64,000 nucleotides of DNA, taken from Myrica gale (Eukaryota; Streptophyta; Magnoliopsida; Fagales; Myricaceae). Of this stretch, positions 35,582 to 46,233 are shown one piece after another (position 1 is the first letter of the stretch; every line of letters begins with the position of its first letter). A model generated the notes under the pieces. That model did not search any database, was not told the DNA's origin, and saw nothing but the letters and a program-made list of their open reading frames with translations. The DNA lies in assembly GCA_963930655.1 (NCBI GenBank), contig OZ005612.1, forward strand, positions 16,001,001 to 16,065,000. The letters run 5' to 3'. A program made the translations under genes and the position numbers.

Positions 35582-35690
35582 CACTACAACATATCTGAGC
35601 GAAACTTTCTGTGGCGAAACCACTCTCGTCGCTGAAAGTCACCTTTCCGTGACGACATTTATATTAAAGACAAAGTTTAGAATGATAAAA
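35582..35690. mobile_element. CACTA-type terminus
   Basis: Begins CACTACAACATATCTGAGCG and continues with short GTGGCGAAACC / CTTTCCGTGACGAC subterminal motifs. It interrupts the duplicated block exactly after AATTAATTATA. The opposite end of the element was not identified with certainty. Confidence 0.5.
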
Positions 35691-35749
35691 TGTATGACTT
35701 GACTTGACTTGACTGCGAATGCTTAAAATTTCGAAATGGCTCGTCAAAA

Positions 35750-36155
35750 TTAAGAGAATTTGACAAAATGGTCCTTGGGTTTATACCCATTTAGAAAATA
35801 GGTCATTCACTTTCAAATTTCAAAATTTTGGTCCTTGAATTTTTGATATTTGAAGAAATGGTCCTTCCGTTAGTCTGTCGTCTATATACTTAACGGATTT
35901 GTAGCGGTCGACCAGATATATGTGTAAAAAGTGAGCGGTCGACCGCTACATGTAGAGGTCGACCTGTACAAATTTGCTGACGTGTCAGAGAGCTCCGTTA
36001 AGTATATGAACGACAGACATCGAAAACATCGAAGTATATGGAATGACTATTTCGTCAAACATCGAAAACTCAAAGAGTAAAATTTTGAAATTTGAAAGTG
36101 AAGGACCTATTTGTCAAAGGGATATAAACTCAAAAACTATTTTATCGAATTTCCT
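35750..36155. mobile_element. Foldback (Mutator-like) MITE, about 0.4 kb
   Basis: Long inverted repeats: the left arm has AATTTGACAAAATGGTCC, TCACTTTCAAATTTCAAAAT and TCCGTTAGTCTGTCG. The right arm, reverse-complemented, has AATTCGATAAAATAG, TTCACTTTCAAATTTCAAAA and TGTCGTTCATATACTTAACG. The centre carries three GGTCGAC motifs. No coding capacity. Such 'nTTGACAAAATGGTCC' arms are common in plant Mutator-like MITEs. Confidence 0.65.
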
Positions 36156-36159
36156 AAAA

Positions 36160-37129
36160 TCAATATGAAAAATCAAGCGATCCATCTTTATTTTTTTTCT
36201 CATTGCATGTGCTCAAACGTCAAGGCTACCGACAGAAAATATATATATTCTGGTTTGTTCTTGCTTTTTTTTTGTCACGGTATATAAGAATACTGTTTTT
36301 ATTTTTTTGGTGCCTTGTGATTGGAGGCAATCACCTAAGTAACTTACCTTACTTTGAGCGGGCCCTACTCAAAAGTCAAGACACCGACAGAAAAAAATAA
36401 ATAACAAATTCAGATTAAATAACAAATTTTCAATTTAATGACAGAACACTGCAGCTGGCTATTTCGTAACACCAGTCTGAACAATATAAAGGTGTTCCAC
36501 TCTAGTTTGGATTTTCACGAACAGCTATGAAATTCTGCTTTGGATCTACCGAAACTCTGCTATATATTCATGATCTGCCAATTAAGAATTAAATACTACC
36601 TGAAAATTCACAAAATTGACTTTGGTGGTGATTTTGACATTCAAAATTTTGGCTTTTAATTAAAAAAAATTATAATATAATTTTTTTAAATTATTATTTT
36701 TATAATATTTATATAAATCTTCTCACTTTTCATTAATACCTAAAATTTTTCAAATCATCAATCTCTCACTAGACATGAGTAAAAGTATAATAATCTTAAT
36801 TAAAATAGGTTGGCAGTAATAATATATAATACTTATAATTTAAAAGTATGTATTTATTATATAATTTATATATGCTAATTGACCTAAGTACTTTATATAT
36901 ATGTATTTACCTAATGACGAAATCATAGCTTCTAAGATCATATAAAAACTTCAATTTTCACAACACTCCTTCTAATTTCATATTTTATTAAGTAGGTCCT
37001 CTAAAATAAATTTTTTAAATACATGAAAAAAATAAAATTATATATTAAAATAAATATAATAATATATAAAATAATTTTTAACATTAAATAACTTATAATT
37101 AGTAAATAAAAAAATTATCTTTAATTAGA
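36160..37129. other. AT-rich intergenic DNA, no gene seen
   Basis: Very AT-rich, with CAAAAGTCAAGACACCGACAGAAAA and a related string 140 bases earlier forming a short imperfect direct repeat. No coding signal. Confidence 0.45.
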
Positions 37130-37605
37130 CCTATACCGGCGTTTTAAAAAAAAACGCTACTATGGATACAACTTTAGCAGCGTTTACAAAAAAACGCTGC
37201 TAAAGTTGTGAGCTACACCAGTGGTCACGACGACCCCCGCTTTAGGTTTAATTTCTAGCAGCGTTAGAAATAAGGTATCTACAGCGGCATTCGCAGTGAT
37301 CACCGTTGTAGCTCACAACTTTAGCAACTTCTTTTATAAAACGCGGCTAAAAATAAGACCTTTAGCAGCGTTTGTTCTTCTAGCGACATTTTTTTCTTCA
37401 AAAAACGCCACTACAAGTTAGTTTTATAGCAACGTTTTGTAAAAAATACTGTTATAAATTACACATATAGCGGCGCTCACAGTGACTGCCGCTATAGGTA
37501 ATCTCTATAGGTGATTTTTAGTGCCGATTGTGGACAAACGTCGTTAAAGAGACCATGTAACAGCGTTTTTAGTGACCGGCGCTAAAGTCTTATTTTTTTG
37601 TAGTG
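37130..37605. mobile_element. CACTA subterminal repeat region ending in GTAGTG
   Basis: Many copies of the motif (A/T)GCAGCGTTT and AACGC(T/C)(G/A)CTA in both orientations, typical of En/Spm-like subterminal transposase-binding arrays. The right boundary reads TTTTTTTGTAGTG, the inverse of CACTACAAAAAAA. The left terminus is not clear. Confidence 0.7.
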
Positions 37606-37614
37606 GCAACGGGG

Positions 37615-37902
37615 TCAATCGCTGGGGCATATGTGGATTATGAGTGTCTGTCGTTCTGTTCTATGTATCTTGGTGGTGTTGAGACACGTTTTAACATATG
37701 AGATATAAATATTGTTGGAGAAAATGAGCATCTGACGAGTGATAAATTCAATATTTTTTCACAATATGTCAGGCCATTAAGAGCTGAAGCTAGGTATGAT
37801 TTGTTGGGAGAAGAGTTCATAAAAGCTAGATGGTACGTGTTGAACAATTGCTCTGAAATTGATGCATACTTGAAGCCGGTTCATGTTGAATTGTACAGAT
37901 AG
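37615..37902 (+). pseudogene. CACTA (En/Spm) transposase-region fragment, DUF4218-type
   Basis: The plus-strand frame gives SIAGAYVDYECLSFCSMYLG, then GVETRFN, a TGA at 37684-37686, and then SDKFNIFSQYVRPL and ARWYVLNNCSEIDAYLKPVH. These are characteristic of the conserved region between DUF4218 and DUF4216 in plant CACTA elements (LxFCSMYLxGVETxFN and FSQxxRPxG and WYVLNNC). Broken by two in-frame stops, and it abuts a CACTA terminus at 37605, so two elements are nested. Confidence 0.7.
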
Positions 37903-38121
37903 ATGCATGTGATGGTAGCTCAAGAAGAAAATATGACTCGGAAAATAGGGAGTGATTATATTGGCTGCATAAACAGGCAATATGCTATTGCACATTGAAT
38001 ATTCAAAATCATACAAATGGATTTTATTCAACGAAAAGGGGGAATACATATCTCTACAAACGTAGCATACAACACAGTTTATTCAATATAAAATTTGGAA
38101 GTGGCTTCTTTGTTAGGTGAG

Positions 38122-39678
38122 TTAGAAATTTCCAGCAAGGAGCACATCGGCGATCAACCTGTCCAAGTTCTGGTAAGAAGAACCTCCAGGCTTGACAGCC
38201 TCTTCTGCCTTTGTCTTCCACTCCATCACCTTCTTCTTCATTTCTTTACCCTTATCACCGTCCATCAACTCCCTCACAAGCTTCTCAACTTCATCTCTTT
38301 TAACATTATTATCTATCTCCATCCCAATGCCCCACTCAGTGCAACAATACCGGCAATTCGTCTGTTGCTCGGCAAAGAAAGGCCAACAGATCATTGGCAC
38401 TCCGCCGCACACGGCTTCAAGCGTAGAGTTCCACCCGCTATGTGTTAGAAACCCTCCTATTGATGAGTGCTTCAGGATTTGTTCTTGAGGACACCAACTT
38501 GCTAACATGCCTCTATCTTTAGTTTGGCTGACAAATTCAGGAGGTAGAATAGCCGAATCGCCTACCACAAGATCAGGCCTTATAATCCACAAGAAGGGTT
38601 TTTCACTGTTGGCAAGTCCCCAAGCAAACTCAATGAGTTGTTGGGGCGTCATGACGGTGATACTACCAAAATTTACAAACACTACGGAGTTGGGTTCTTT
38701 TGAATTCAGCCATTCTACACACCCGGGCTCTTCTTTCCATAGATTGGAACCAATTGATTTCAGTTTGTCATCTTTAATCTGACCAGCAAGCAGCAGAAGT
38801 GGACCGACTGTGTATATGCGAGGAAACAAAGATGAGAGACCATCCAAAACATCCTGTTCAAAGGGCTCAAACGTGTTCAGAACGACAGCTGAGCCTCTTG
38901 CAGATCTCTCCGCTTCACGAATAAGGAAGTTGAGCATGATGTCGCTCTCATCGGTAGTCCTAACGAAACTCGGAAGGTCCTTCAGGCGGATGTTTTTCAT
39001 CCCGGGAATCCAATCCAGTGCCGTTTCTAAGTACCCATTAATTAAATCGCTTGCATCTGTGCATGAAACACATGATAAAAGTAAGGTACAACCTTTGCGA
39101 GTGGCTCACTCGAAAATAGATCGGTTAAACACCAGCGTCATGAGTAAAGAGCTATACATACCTTTGAGAGGTGTCAAACCTCGCTCAACGAGATGGCGAT
39201 AATGCATATAGCCCAAGACGCCGCAGGCGCTAGGTGTCCAGAAAAAAACATTGGGAATTCCAAATTCCTCAACGGCTTCAAGTGTGAAGGTCATGCAAGC
39301 ATCAGATATGACACAGGTCACAGGCGGTACTTTGGAGGAGGAGGTGTCGTTTAGTTTGGAGAGAAGGTTGCGGAATGGGACGAGGCAAGTCGTCGATGTG
39401 GACTGGCACAGAGCGGGGACATCTTGGCTAACATCGGCATCCGAGGGTGGAAGCCCATCGGGGATGGCTTCAAAGTGGAAATCCGGCAAGCCGTCAAGGG
39501 AATTGGGACCTCTGGACCTGAGCAATCGTTTGTGATTGTACTCGGAATTGACAAAAGTAACGTGGAAGCCTTTCTGGTTTAGGAGTTTTGCTAACTTTAG
39601 CATCGGGTTTACGTGACCCTGAAGTGGGACTGGGACGCAAACAACATGAGGTCTTGAACCTGCCGATATGGAACCCAT
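38122..39678 (-). CDS. UDP-glycosyltransferase, UGT85A-like (copy 2), two exons
   Basis: Predicted 483 residues. Exon 1 is 39162-39678 (517 bp, the same length as in copy 1) and exon 2 is 38122-39056. The 105-bp intron (donor GTATGT, acceptor CTGTGCACAG-like) splits the same Asp codon as in copy 1. Motifs: [15 protein letters not shown] with the catalytic His, VISDACMTFT with the partner Asp, and a PSPG box from WCPQEQILKHSSIGG through HSGWNS to PFFAEQQ, whose final Gln fits UDP-glucose. MGSISAG was taken as start because it aligns with MSSISAA of copy 1 and lies 77 bases after a TATA box; an in-frame upstream extension is part of the leader. Product: cytosolic small-molecule glucosyltransferase, acceptor unknown. 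The truncated copy at 32 kb was derived from this lineage. Confidence 0.94.
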
Positions 39679-39754
39679 CTGATCTATAGTTCTCTCTCTC
39701 TCACGGCTCTGAAGAAACAGGAATACATAGATAAAGTTTGCTCTTTTGCATTCC

Positions 39755-39762
39755 CTTTTATA
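39755..39762 (-). promoter_or_regulatory. TATA box of UGT85A-like copy 2
   Basis: Minus-strand reading CTATAAAAGG, 77 bases upstream of the ATG, followed by a GAGAGAGA-rich leader. The pseudogene at 32 kb has lost this element. Confidence 0.65.
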
Positions 39763-40040
39763 GAGTAACAGTGGAAACGAATTAGGGTTTGTCCTTCGAA
39801 TGGCTAGAAAGAAGTCTAGACAAGGACAGGAGTTCAGAGTATCAGTATTTCGCTGTAGCTCTTGAACTGGTTTGAACAAGATGCTTTTTATATCATCCTG
39901 CACTGTACGAGATCCGTTTGATTCGTGGTTTGGAGTATTCTCCAAATTTATTGGCGAAACGTGCCCCGAGGTCACACTCCATCGAAAAACGCAATTCTTT
40001 TTGTCAAGTCCCAATGTTTTCTTTTTTTTTTGTTCTAAAT
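39763..40040. other. Promoter region of UGT85A-like copy 2
   Basis: Single-copy-looking sequence within the window. I see no certain cis-element other than the TATA box. An upstream in-frame reading frame overlaps it but is not likely to be translated. Confidence 0.35.
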
Positions 40041-40420
40041 TACGTCAGTGTAACCTTTAAAATATAAATAGGGTTTAAAATATTGTAATTTTAAAATAAG
40101 ACTCACAACCTTCTTTGATGTCTATAATTTTAAAATATTGTAATTTTATTTTAGATTTTAGATGTCATCTATTTTTAATTTATGATGTATAACAAAACAA
40201 TTTATGCCTAATTCCAACCTAAAATGCCTAATGGGATTATTAGGGCCTAAAAACATCTAAGAAAAAAAACTCACAGAATGAAGGTAGAAGTTTTAGTTCT
40301 AATTTCGAAAATTTTTCGTTTCGATTTCATTCCAATACAATAGAATTTGAACCAAATATTTGATTTCGGTGATTATCAAAATTTGAACTAGAATCCGTTT
40401 CGATACCCACCCTTATGAAT
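40041..40420. repeat. Remnant of the hAT-like family also seen at 8.9-9.45 kb
   Basis: Shares ACTCACAACCTT, TTTATGATGTATAACAAAA, CCTAAAATGCCTAATG and AACCAAATATTTGATTTC with the copy upstream of UGT copy 1, and ends near CCCACCCTTA. Both intact UGT genes therefore have a member of this repeat 0.4-1.5 kb upstream. Confidence 0.5.
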
Positions 40421-41746
40421 TCAATGGAATTGCCACATGGGTTAGATGTCCTGTCTTGCCAAAAAAAAAAAAACTCAAACAACTTTTCATTAAAAAAGAA
40501 ATCCTTCAAATTATATTACCTCTTAATTTTTTTAATCAAAAAATTCCTCAGCACTTTTTTACAAAATTTTAAAAAATTTAATTAACTATCAAATATCTTT
40601 AAAATTGAAATATAATAATTTATCAGCTTACGGAACATTATCTAGCAGTTCAATGGATTAACCACATTTTATATTAATTCTGCCAAATAACTATTTCCCA
40701 ATAATTCTGACAAATGATGTGGAAAGTAGTACTAATACCTTAGTTACTTAAGTGGGTAATTGTGAGACATGCTAATTATAAGCAGCTTAAAGGGGAAATC
40801 TTTAAACAACCTTTTTTTTTAATGTCAAAACCAAAGTACCTTTCTTGAAAGTAAAAAACATCTCAATTATTATTATTATTTAAAAAAATGAAAGGTTGCA
40901 ATAAATAATTAGCTCTATAAATAATTGAAAAGGTTATTGAGACGCGCGCGCGAGTCACTCGACAGGCTAACTGTACATATCCCCATATCAGAGATCTTTG
41001 ATTAGAGTACGTAGAAAAAAAAAAAAGAGATCTTTGATTAGAGAAAAAAATTATCACAACTGGCTCAACATTAAAAACCGCAAATGCTCCGACACGTCGT
41101 CCAGATCGCATGTTACCCGCACTTATTTAATGTGTCAACGGCATGTGCTTTCGAAGCAGTGTCCCTCTGAAGGTCTGACGCACGTATTAATCTCTGCTTT
41201 CAACCAGTATAGAATACCATATATCATCATGTGCCGGCTGATCTTCTTCTAAGAAATTACAACCTTTTATCTATAATGTTCGCTGATTGGAATCTTTTAA
41301 TTCCTGGTCGTCTCCTATTGGATTGTCTTCTTGTACTTCTAACAGTGTCTGAATCACATTAAAAAAATCGTCAATCAAGCTGACATTGTTCTGCTTATTT
41401 GTCAGTCATATCATTTGCTATTTTCGAAATTAAGCTGCTATTTTCTATTTTTGCATTCTTATCATTTTTTGAATAATGAAAATACACAAACTGAATATAT
41501 TTTTTAACCTCACTTAAAAATAATTACCGCACATATATTAATAAAATTAATATTACCTAAAAATTCTCAAAAAACTAACGAACCGAACATCCTCAAAGCA
41601 TTCCAACCACTGCAATAGGTACATGACTGTTTTCCATAAACTGCAACCGGAAGCTTCCAGCCGCAGTGCGTTAGAACCCTCCCAAAATTACGGATCGTGT
41701 GCATTCAGCTTGTTTTAAATCTAATAAAAACCCGAAGATTTGCAAA
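40421..41746. other. Intergenic DNA; includes the UGT upstream segment shared with 33.2-33.4 kb
   Basis: 40860-41165 is the partner of the repeat at 33170-33438. GAGATCTTTGATTAGAG is duplicated in tandem at about 40990 and 41026. The rest is AT-rich without a gene. Confidence 0.45.
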
Positions 41747-41833
41747 CCGACCTTAGCTCAGTTGGTAGAGCGGAGGACTGTAGTGGGTCTCTCAGCAATC
41801 CTTAGGTCGCTGGTTCGAATCCGGCAGGTCGGA
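41747..41833 (+). tRNA. tRNA-Tyr (anticodon GTA) with 14-nt intron
   Basis: The acceptor stem CCGACCT pairs with AGGTCGG, with a discriminator A. D-arm TTAGCTCAGTTGGTAGAGC is box A and GGTTCGAATCC is box B. The anticodon GTA is at 41780-41782. A 14-nt intron (41784-41797) lies one base 3' of the anticodon, as in plant nuclear tRNA-Tyr. The mature length is 73 nt before CCA. A T-run at 41836-41841 would end Pol III transcription. Confidence 0.97.
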
Positions 41834-41841
41834 ATTTTTTC

Positions 41842-42845
41842 ATAATTTGACGGCCTTTTGCTGGCCTTCAAACAATAAAATTATTTTGTTGGCCTACAAA
41901 CAGACGAAGCTGATGACTCCTGATCCAACATATCATAAGGTCGCAGTTTTTTCATGATACTTATGTTGTTTTTACAAGAGATATGATTATTTGAAAACAA
42001 AAAACAAAATAATGACATTTTCTATTATATTTCATAGAGAACGTTAAAATTACACCAATCTCCTTTGAGATTTAAGGAAATAAGAGATTTATTCTTTGTG
42101 TTTGGAAATAACACTTTAAACCTTTGTGATTTATGATGCATATAGATCGCCTAAGCACATACACACCAAAGCAAGAGAGGGAGAAGAATGAGTGTGCATG
42201 CCTGCAGGCTGAAAGCAGAGGCAGAACTAAGGGGGAGCGAAGGGTGTCGATCGACACCCTACACCCCAATTTTTTTTATATGTATATATTTTTTTAATAG
42301 AAGACGGCTTGGGCCCGACACCCATAAGCTCAGGCCAACTTCATATGAGCATCATTAGGTCCTGAAAGGCTTGGACCCGATCTCTTCAATTTGTGTAGTT
42401 GATTTTTGGGTTGAAGAACTTACAATATTGGGGGTTTTGAGATTGCTTTTTTGGATGAATTCTCGCTGATAATAAGAATATACTATTATTTTTTGCATTT
42501 TTTTGTTCTTCTACCTTATTGTTCTGCTAATCGAGTAGGTTTTGCACTTCGTATTTTTTTTCAATCTATTTATCGGGCAACACTTTTATCCTTATTTTAC
42601 TGATTTTTCTATTCCTCTATGTTTGTCGGTTAGTTTTAGTGATCTAATCAATTATATTAATTAAGGGACAAAAAAAATCTAGTGACTATAACAATCTTAA
42701 GGGGCAAATTTGTCATATTTTGCAGAAAATAAAAATAAAAGGTATTTCTACTTAATATTTGAGTACGTTTCTAGAAACCAAAAACAAATTGTTTTGAACA
42801 TTTCAGGAGAAACGTGAAAATCACTTTACTTGGGGAAGGTTTTCT
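41842..42845. other. Intergenic DNA, no gene seen
   Basis: AT-rich. Holds the transposon-end fragment at 42218 and otherwise only short ORFs without features. Confidence 0.45.
42218..42300. mobile_element. Fragment of the GGGGGAGC...GTGTCGA hAT family end
   Basis: CAGAGGCAGAACTAAGGGGG followed by AGCGAAGGGTGTCGATCGAC and TATATGTATATAT matches the left end of the nested element at 27645. The other end was not found. Confidence 0.5.
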
Positions 42846-43151
42846 CTTCGAGAAAATGATAGGAGCCATTGACGTACCCAGCTAGAAGTTGAAACTTGAA
42901 AGTACCACTCCACCAAACAAATCACCAGATACTAACTCCCCAATCCCGCCTACCTTTCCTTTTCTCTATCCCTTTTCTTTTCTTGGTTTTTCTCTATCCC
43001 TTTTCATTTTTCCTCTTTGCTCTTCTCTCTCCCGGTCAGATTAACAAGTCGATCCAAACCCTTATTGATCTCCCCAACTCTCTCAATCTCGCTCTAGCTC
43101 CCCACAATTCCAATTCACTGCAGCTAATTCCAAGGATGGCTTAGATAACAT
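42846..43151 (+). promoter_or_regulatory. Displaced 5' leader/promoter of the ATL RING-H2 gene
   Basis: A CT-rich leader-like tract (TCTCTATCCC, CTCCCCAACTCTCTCAATCT, GCTCTAGCTCCCCACAATTC) runs up to the 8-bp target GATAACAT. On the far side of the hAT element the same 8 bases are followed directly by GGGAGGATTTG of the RING-H2 coding region. Removing the element therefore joins this leader to the ATG. A two-codon upstream ORF (ATG GCT TAG) at 43136-43144 precedes the target site. Confidence 0.75.
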
Positions 43152-43604
43152 TAAGGGTGAAACCGGAACCGGATGGAACCGGAATCATTCCGGTTCCGGT
43201 TCCGGTACTCACCGGAATGGGATTTTCCATTCCGGTTCCATTCCGGAATTTACCGGAACGGAACCGGAATTGGAACCGGAATTTTCGGAACCGGAACCGG
43301 AAATTCCGGTTCCTTATATGGGCCTAAAAAAATATATTTAGTTTAGGCCCAACTTTTTTTAAAAGCCCAAAGCCAAAATTTGGCTGTTTTTTTTCCTGAA
43401 CAAATGTCTCTTTAATTATTTTTTCCAAAATATATAAATACAATCATGTATAAACGAAGCTAGAGTTAATTGAAATAGGATACCAGCCACTAAAATACTA
43501 AATAGATCATTGTGCTTGTCCAACTGATATCCTCAAGTTCTCCATCTCTACAAAAGAAAAACAAAACAATTATAAGATAAATACTAAGAGAACCAAATAA
43601 TCAA

Positions 43605-45770
43605 TTAACAAAGCAAAAAATTTAACAAAATAAAAAGTATACCCATATCTAGTTTGTAACTCAATGGATCATCTCCACCATCAATGTCGGCATCATCTTC
43701 ATCAAGTATAGGAGTAGCATGCAACCAATTTTGTGCACATATGAGGCCTTCCACGGTACCAGGCGCCAAAGAAGAGCGAAAAGCATCCAACACTCTGCCG
43801 GAAGTGCTAAAAGCGGACTCAGATGGCACGGTAGTAATTGGGATAGCTAACACATCCTTTGCAATGCGAGAAAGAACTTGAAACTTCTGAGAATTCACCT
43901 TCCACCACAACAAAATATCAAAATGCGCCACCCTTGGTTCCACATCTTCAATCAAGTATCTCTCCACCTCAGACTTACTATCTAGCAAGTTTTGTTGCTG
44001 TCGATAAGTAGGAAGACCTCCCCATAAATGCTGATCAATATTCATCAATTCATCCATATTTGCAGAACTGTGACTTCCACTTGGCTGCTCTGATTGGGCT
44101 ATGAAACCTCCACTATACTCCTCAAACATATTTTCTAGAGTACCTCGCACCATAGCAGTGAAATCCATGCCCTTATCCTTCCCAAAATTGTTGATAGCCC
44201 AATACTCTAAAGTGATGAGTTTAAAGCGAGGATCTAATACCGCAGCTACAAATAAAAGTCTATTCACCTTCCTCAAATCCCCCCAATACTTATCATACTT
44301 ACTTTGCATCTTTTTAGCCATGTCACGAAGTGAGATATCAGAACAATTAACAAAGGTCTCCAAATGAAACTTAATTCTTGCTAACTCCTCAAAAAATGCA
44401 TTTGAAGTTACATATGAAGATCCTGATATGCGTAGGGTGACCTCATAGAACACTTTCAAAAACTTCACAAACAGTTTAATGTGCTCCCAATCCTCAAATA
44501 CCGGTGACCCCAATCCCTTCCTCCCATGACTATCTTCATTCAAATACATCACTAAGTTCCCATCTCCATCCAACATATCCTCAAAAACCTCCCGAAATTT
44601 TTCAGCCCTTTCTAACATTATATAAGTGGAGTTCCATCGAGTTGGTACGTCCATTTGCAAGAAATTGCTATCAGACAACAATCTATTTGCAGCGGCCTTC
44701 TTGAACCCAGCAAGCCTTTGAGGACTAGATTTCACAAATTTCACAATATTTCGTATCTTTGCAACTGAATCATCCAACTCCTTCAAACCCTCCTGAACTA
44801 TAAGATTCAAAATATGCGCAGCACATCGCATATGAATGAAATCATGCTTACACACAACATTTGACCCACCTCCTAATTGTTTTCTTTTCACTTGCTCAAT
44901 TGCAACATCATTGTTGGTTGCATTATCAACCGTGATTGTGAGAATTTTGTCAATCCCCCAAATATTCATACATCCCTCTATCTCTTTCCCAATACTAGCC
45001 CCCTTATGATCAATTATACGACGAAAGTAAATAATCCTCTTATGTAAACACCACCTCCTATCAATAAAGTGGGCTGTCACGCACATATAGTTCACATTTT
45101 GAACTGAAGTCCACGTATCAGTGGTAAAACAAACTCTAGGACTTTCTATGACAATCGCCTCTTTCAGCTTAGTCCTTTCTTCTATATACAACTCCATACA
45201 ATCCTTCATGATCGTTAATCTACTGGGCATCTTAAAGCGGGGCTCAAGTCTCTCCACCAATTTTCTAAACCCTAACCTCTGCACAGTCCTAAAAGGCATC
45301 TCATCCATTATCAAATATTCAGCAATCCACCTCCTCACCTCCTTTTCACTATAAGTATCCAACTTCAAAACACCCTTATCACTCCCTGTTGCTTTCGAAG
45401 CATCCATTGTCAACCTAGATTGAGTCTTGTCTAATTGACCTTGTTGCTTCTTATATGGCAAACAACGTCTCAAATGAGCTCTCATACCCGAAGTCCCATG
45501 GCGTTCAGGGTGGCACCCAACCTTGGCCTTACAATGATGACATTTGGCTTCAGGGTGTTCAGGTTTGACAACTGGCAAAATTTTAGTAAAGTGATCCCAC
45601 ACAAAACTCTTGCGAGTATTCTTTCTCTTTTTACTTGGTTGTTCTTCTGACTGATTGGTAATATCCTCATCACCACCAGATTGAGGACTACTAACTGACT
45701 CATCAGGTATTGGACCACCACTAGGGCAAGACCCTACATTTGTAGTATGTGTAATACTAATCTCATCCAT
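43605..45770 (-). CDS. hAT transposase with BED zinc finger (RICESLEEPER/Ac-like)
   Basis: The 721-codon frame is uninterrupted. The N-terminal BED finger has Cys77, Cys80, His99 and Cys103 (KCHHC...HLRRC). The RNase H-like core includes TTDTWTSVQN and LTITVDNATNND, with the likely catalytic Asp pair. CAAHILNLIVQEGL and PTRWNSTY are classic hAT blocks. A DUF4413-type helical region follows (FVKFLKVFYEVTLRIS). The C-terminal dimerisation domain, with IPITTVPSESAFS holding the catalytic Glu, ends in CAQNWL. A GT donor at 43642 suggests that the last 12 residues are intronic and that a short last exon lies near 43505-43548, as in the other two hAT copies. It cuts and pastes the element in the nucleus. 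Confidence 0.93.
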   Translation of the reverse strand: MDEISITHTTNVGSCPSGGPIPDESVSSPQSGGDEDITNQSEEQPSKKRKNTRKSFVWDHFTKILPVVKPEHPEAKCHHCKAKVGCHPERHGTSGMRAHLRRCLPYKKQQGQLDKTQSRLTMDASKATGSDKGVLKLDTYSEKEVRRWIAEYLIMDEMPFRTVQRLGFRKLVERLEPRFKMPSRLTIMKDCMELYIEERTKLKEAIVIESPRVCFTTDTWTSVQNVNYMCVTAHFIDRRWCLHKRIIYFRRIIDHKGASIGKEIEGCMNIWGIDKILTITVDNATNNDVAIEQVKRKQLGGGSNVVCKHDFIHMRCAAHILNLIVQEGLKELDDSVAKIRNIVKFVKSSPQRLAGFKKAAANRLLSDSNFLQMDVPTRWNSTYIMLERAEKFREVFEDMLDGDGNLVMYLNEDSHGRKGLGSPVFEDWEHIKLFVKFLKVFYEVTLRISGSSYVTSNAFFEELARIKFHLETFVNCSDISLRDMAKKMQSKYDKYWGDLRKVNRLLFVAAVLDPRFKLITLEYWAINNFGKDKGMDFTAMVRGTLENMFEEYSGGFIAQSEQPSGSHSSANMDELMNIDQHLWGGLPTYRQQQNLLDSKSEVERYLIEDVEPRVAHFDILLWWKVNSQKFQVLSRIAKDVLAIPITTVPSESAFSTSGRVLDAFRSSLAPGTVEGLICAQNWLHATPILDEDDADIDGGDDPLSYKLDMGILFILLNFLLC

Positions 45771-45855
45771 CTGACATTAAAAATATTTGATTTTCAATTC
45801 ATTTGAATAACAAAAAATAAATGTAAAATGACTCAATCTATCTAAATGTAAAAAT

Positions 45856-46233
45856 AAATGTAAAATTTTCAGTCTAAGTGTCGATAGTGTCGACACATAA
45901 TACCATGGTGTCGACACATTGGTCACACACCAGAAGACATGTCCCAGGCCAATATGATGGTGTCGACACATTGTACAAAGGTGTCGACACATTGCACTAT
46001 CAACAGAAAGCAGGTTTCCAGGCCAATATGATGGTGTCGACACATTGGACAAAGGTGTCGACACCATCAGCTTGGCCTGGAAACCTGCTTTCTGTTGATA
46101 GTGCAATGTGTCGACACCTTTGTACAATGTGTCGACACCATCATATTGGCCTGGGACATGTCTTCTGGTGTATGACCAATGTGTCGACACCATGGTATTA
46201 TGTGTCGACACTTAGACTGAAAATTTTACATTT
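45856..46233. repeat. Long near-perfect palindrome with ten GTGTCGACAC motifs
   Basis: Two arms of about 180 bases pair around a loop of about 11 bases (46043-46053). The arms share AGTCTAAGTGTCGA, CCAGAAGACATGTCCCAGGC, CAATATGATGGTGTCGACAC and CTATCAACAGAAAGCAGG. GTGTCGACAC, itself palindromic, occurs ten times. The structure starts 86 bases upstream of the transposase start. If transcribed it would form a long hairpin RNA. It might be a nested foldback element or a regulatory module of the hAT element; the sequence alone does not decide. Confidence 0.92.

Noticed and set aside
39106..40014. 302-residue ORF extending UGT copy 2 upstream
   Set aside because: The N-terminal extension covers the TATA box and leader; the family start is MGSISAG at 39678, and the 3' end reads into the intron.
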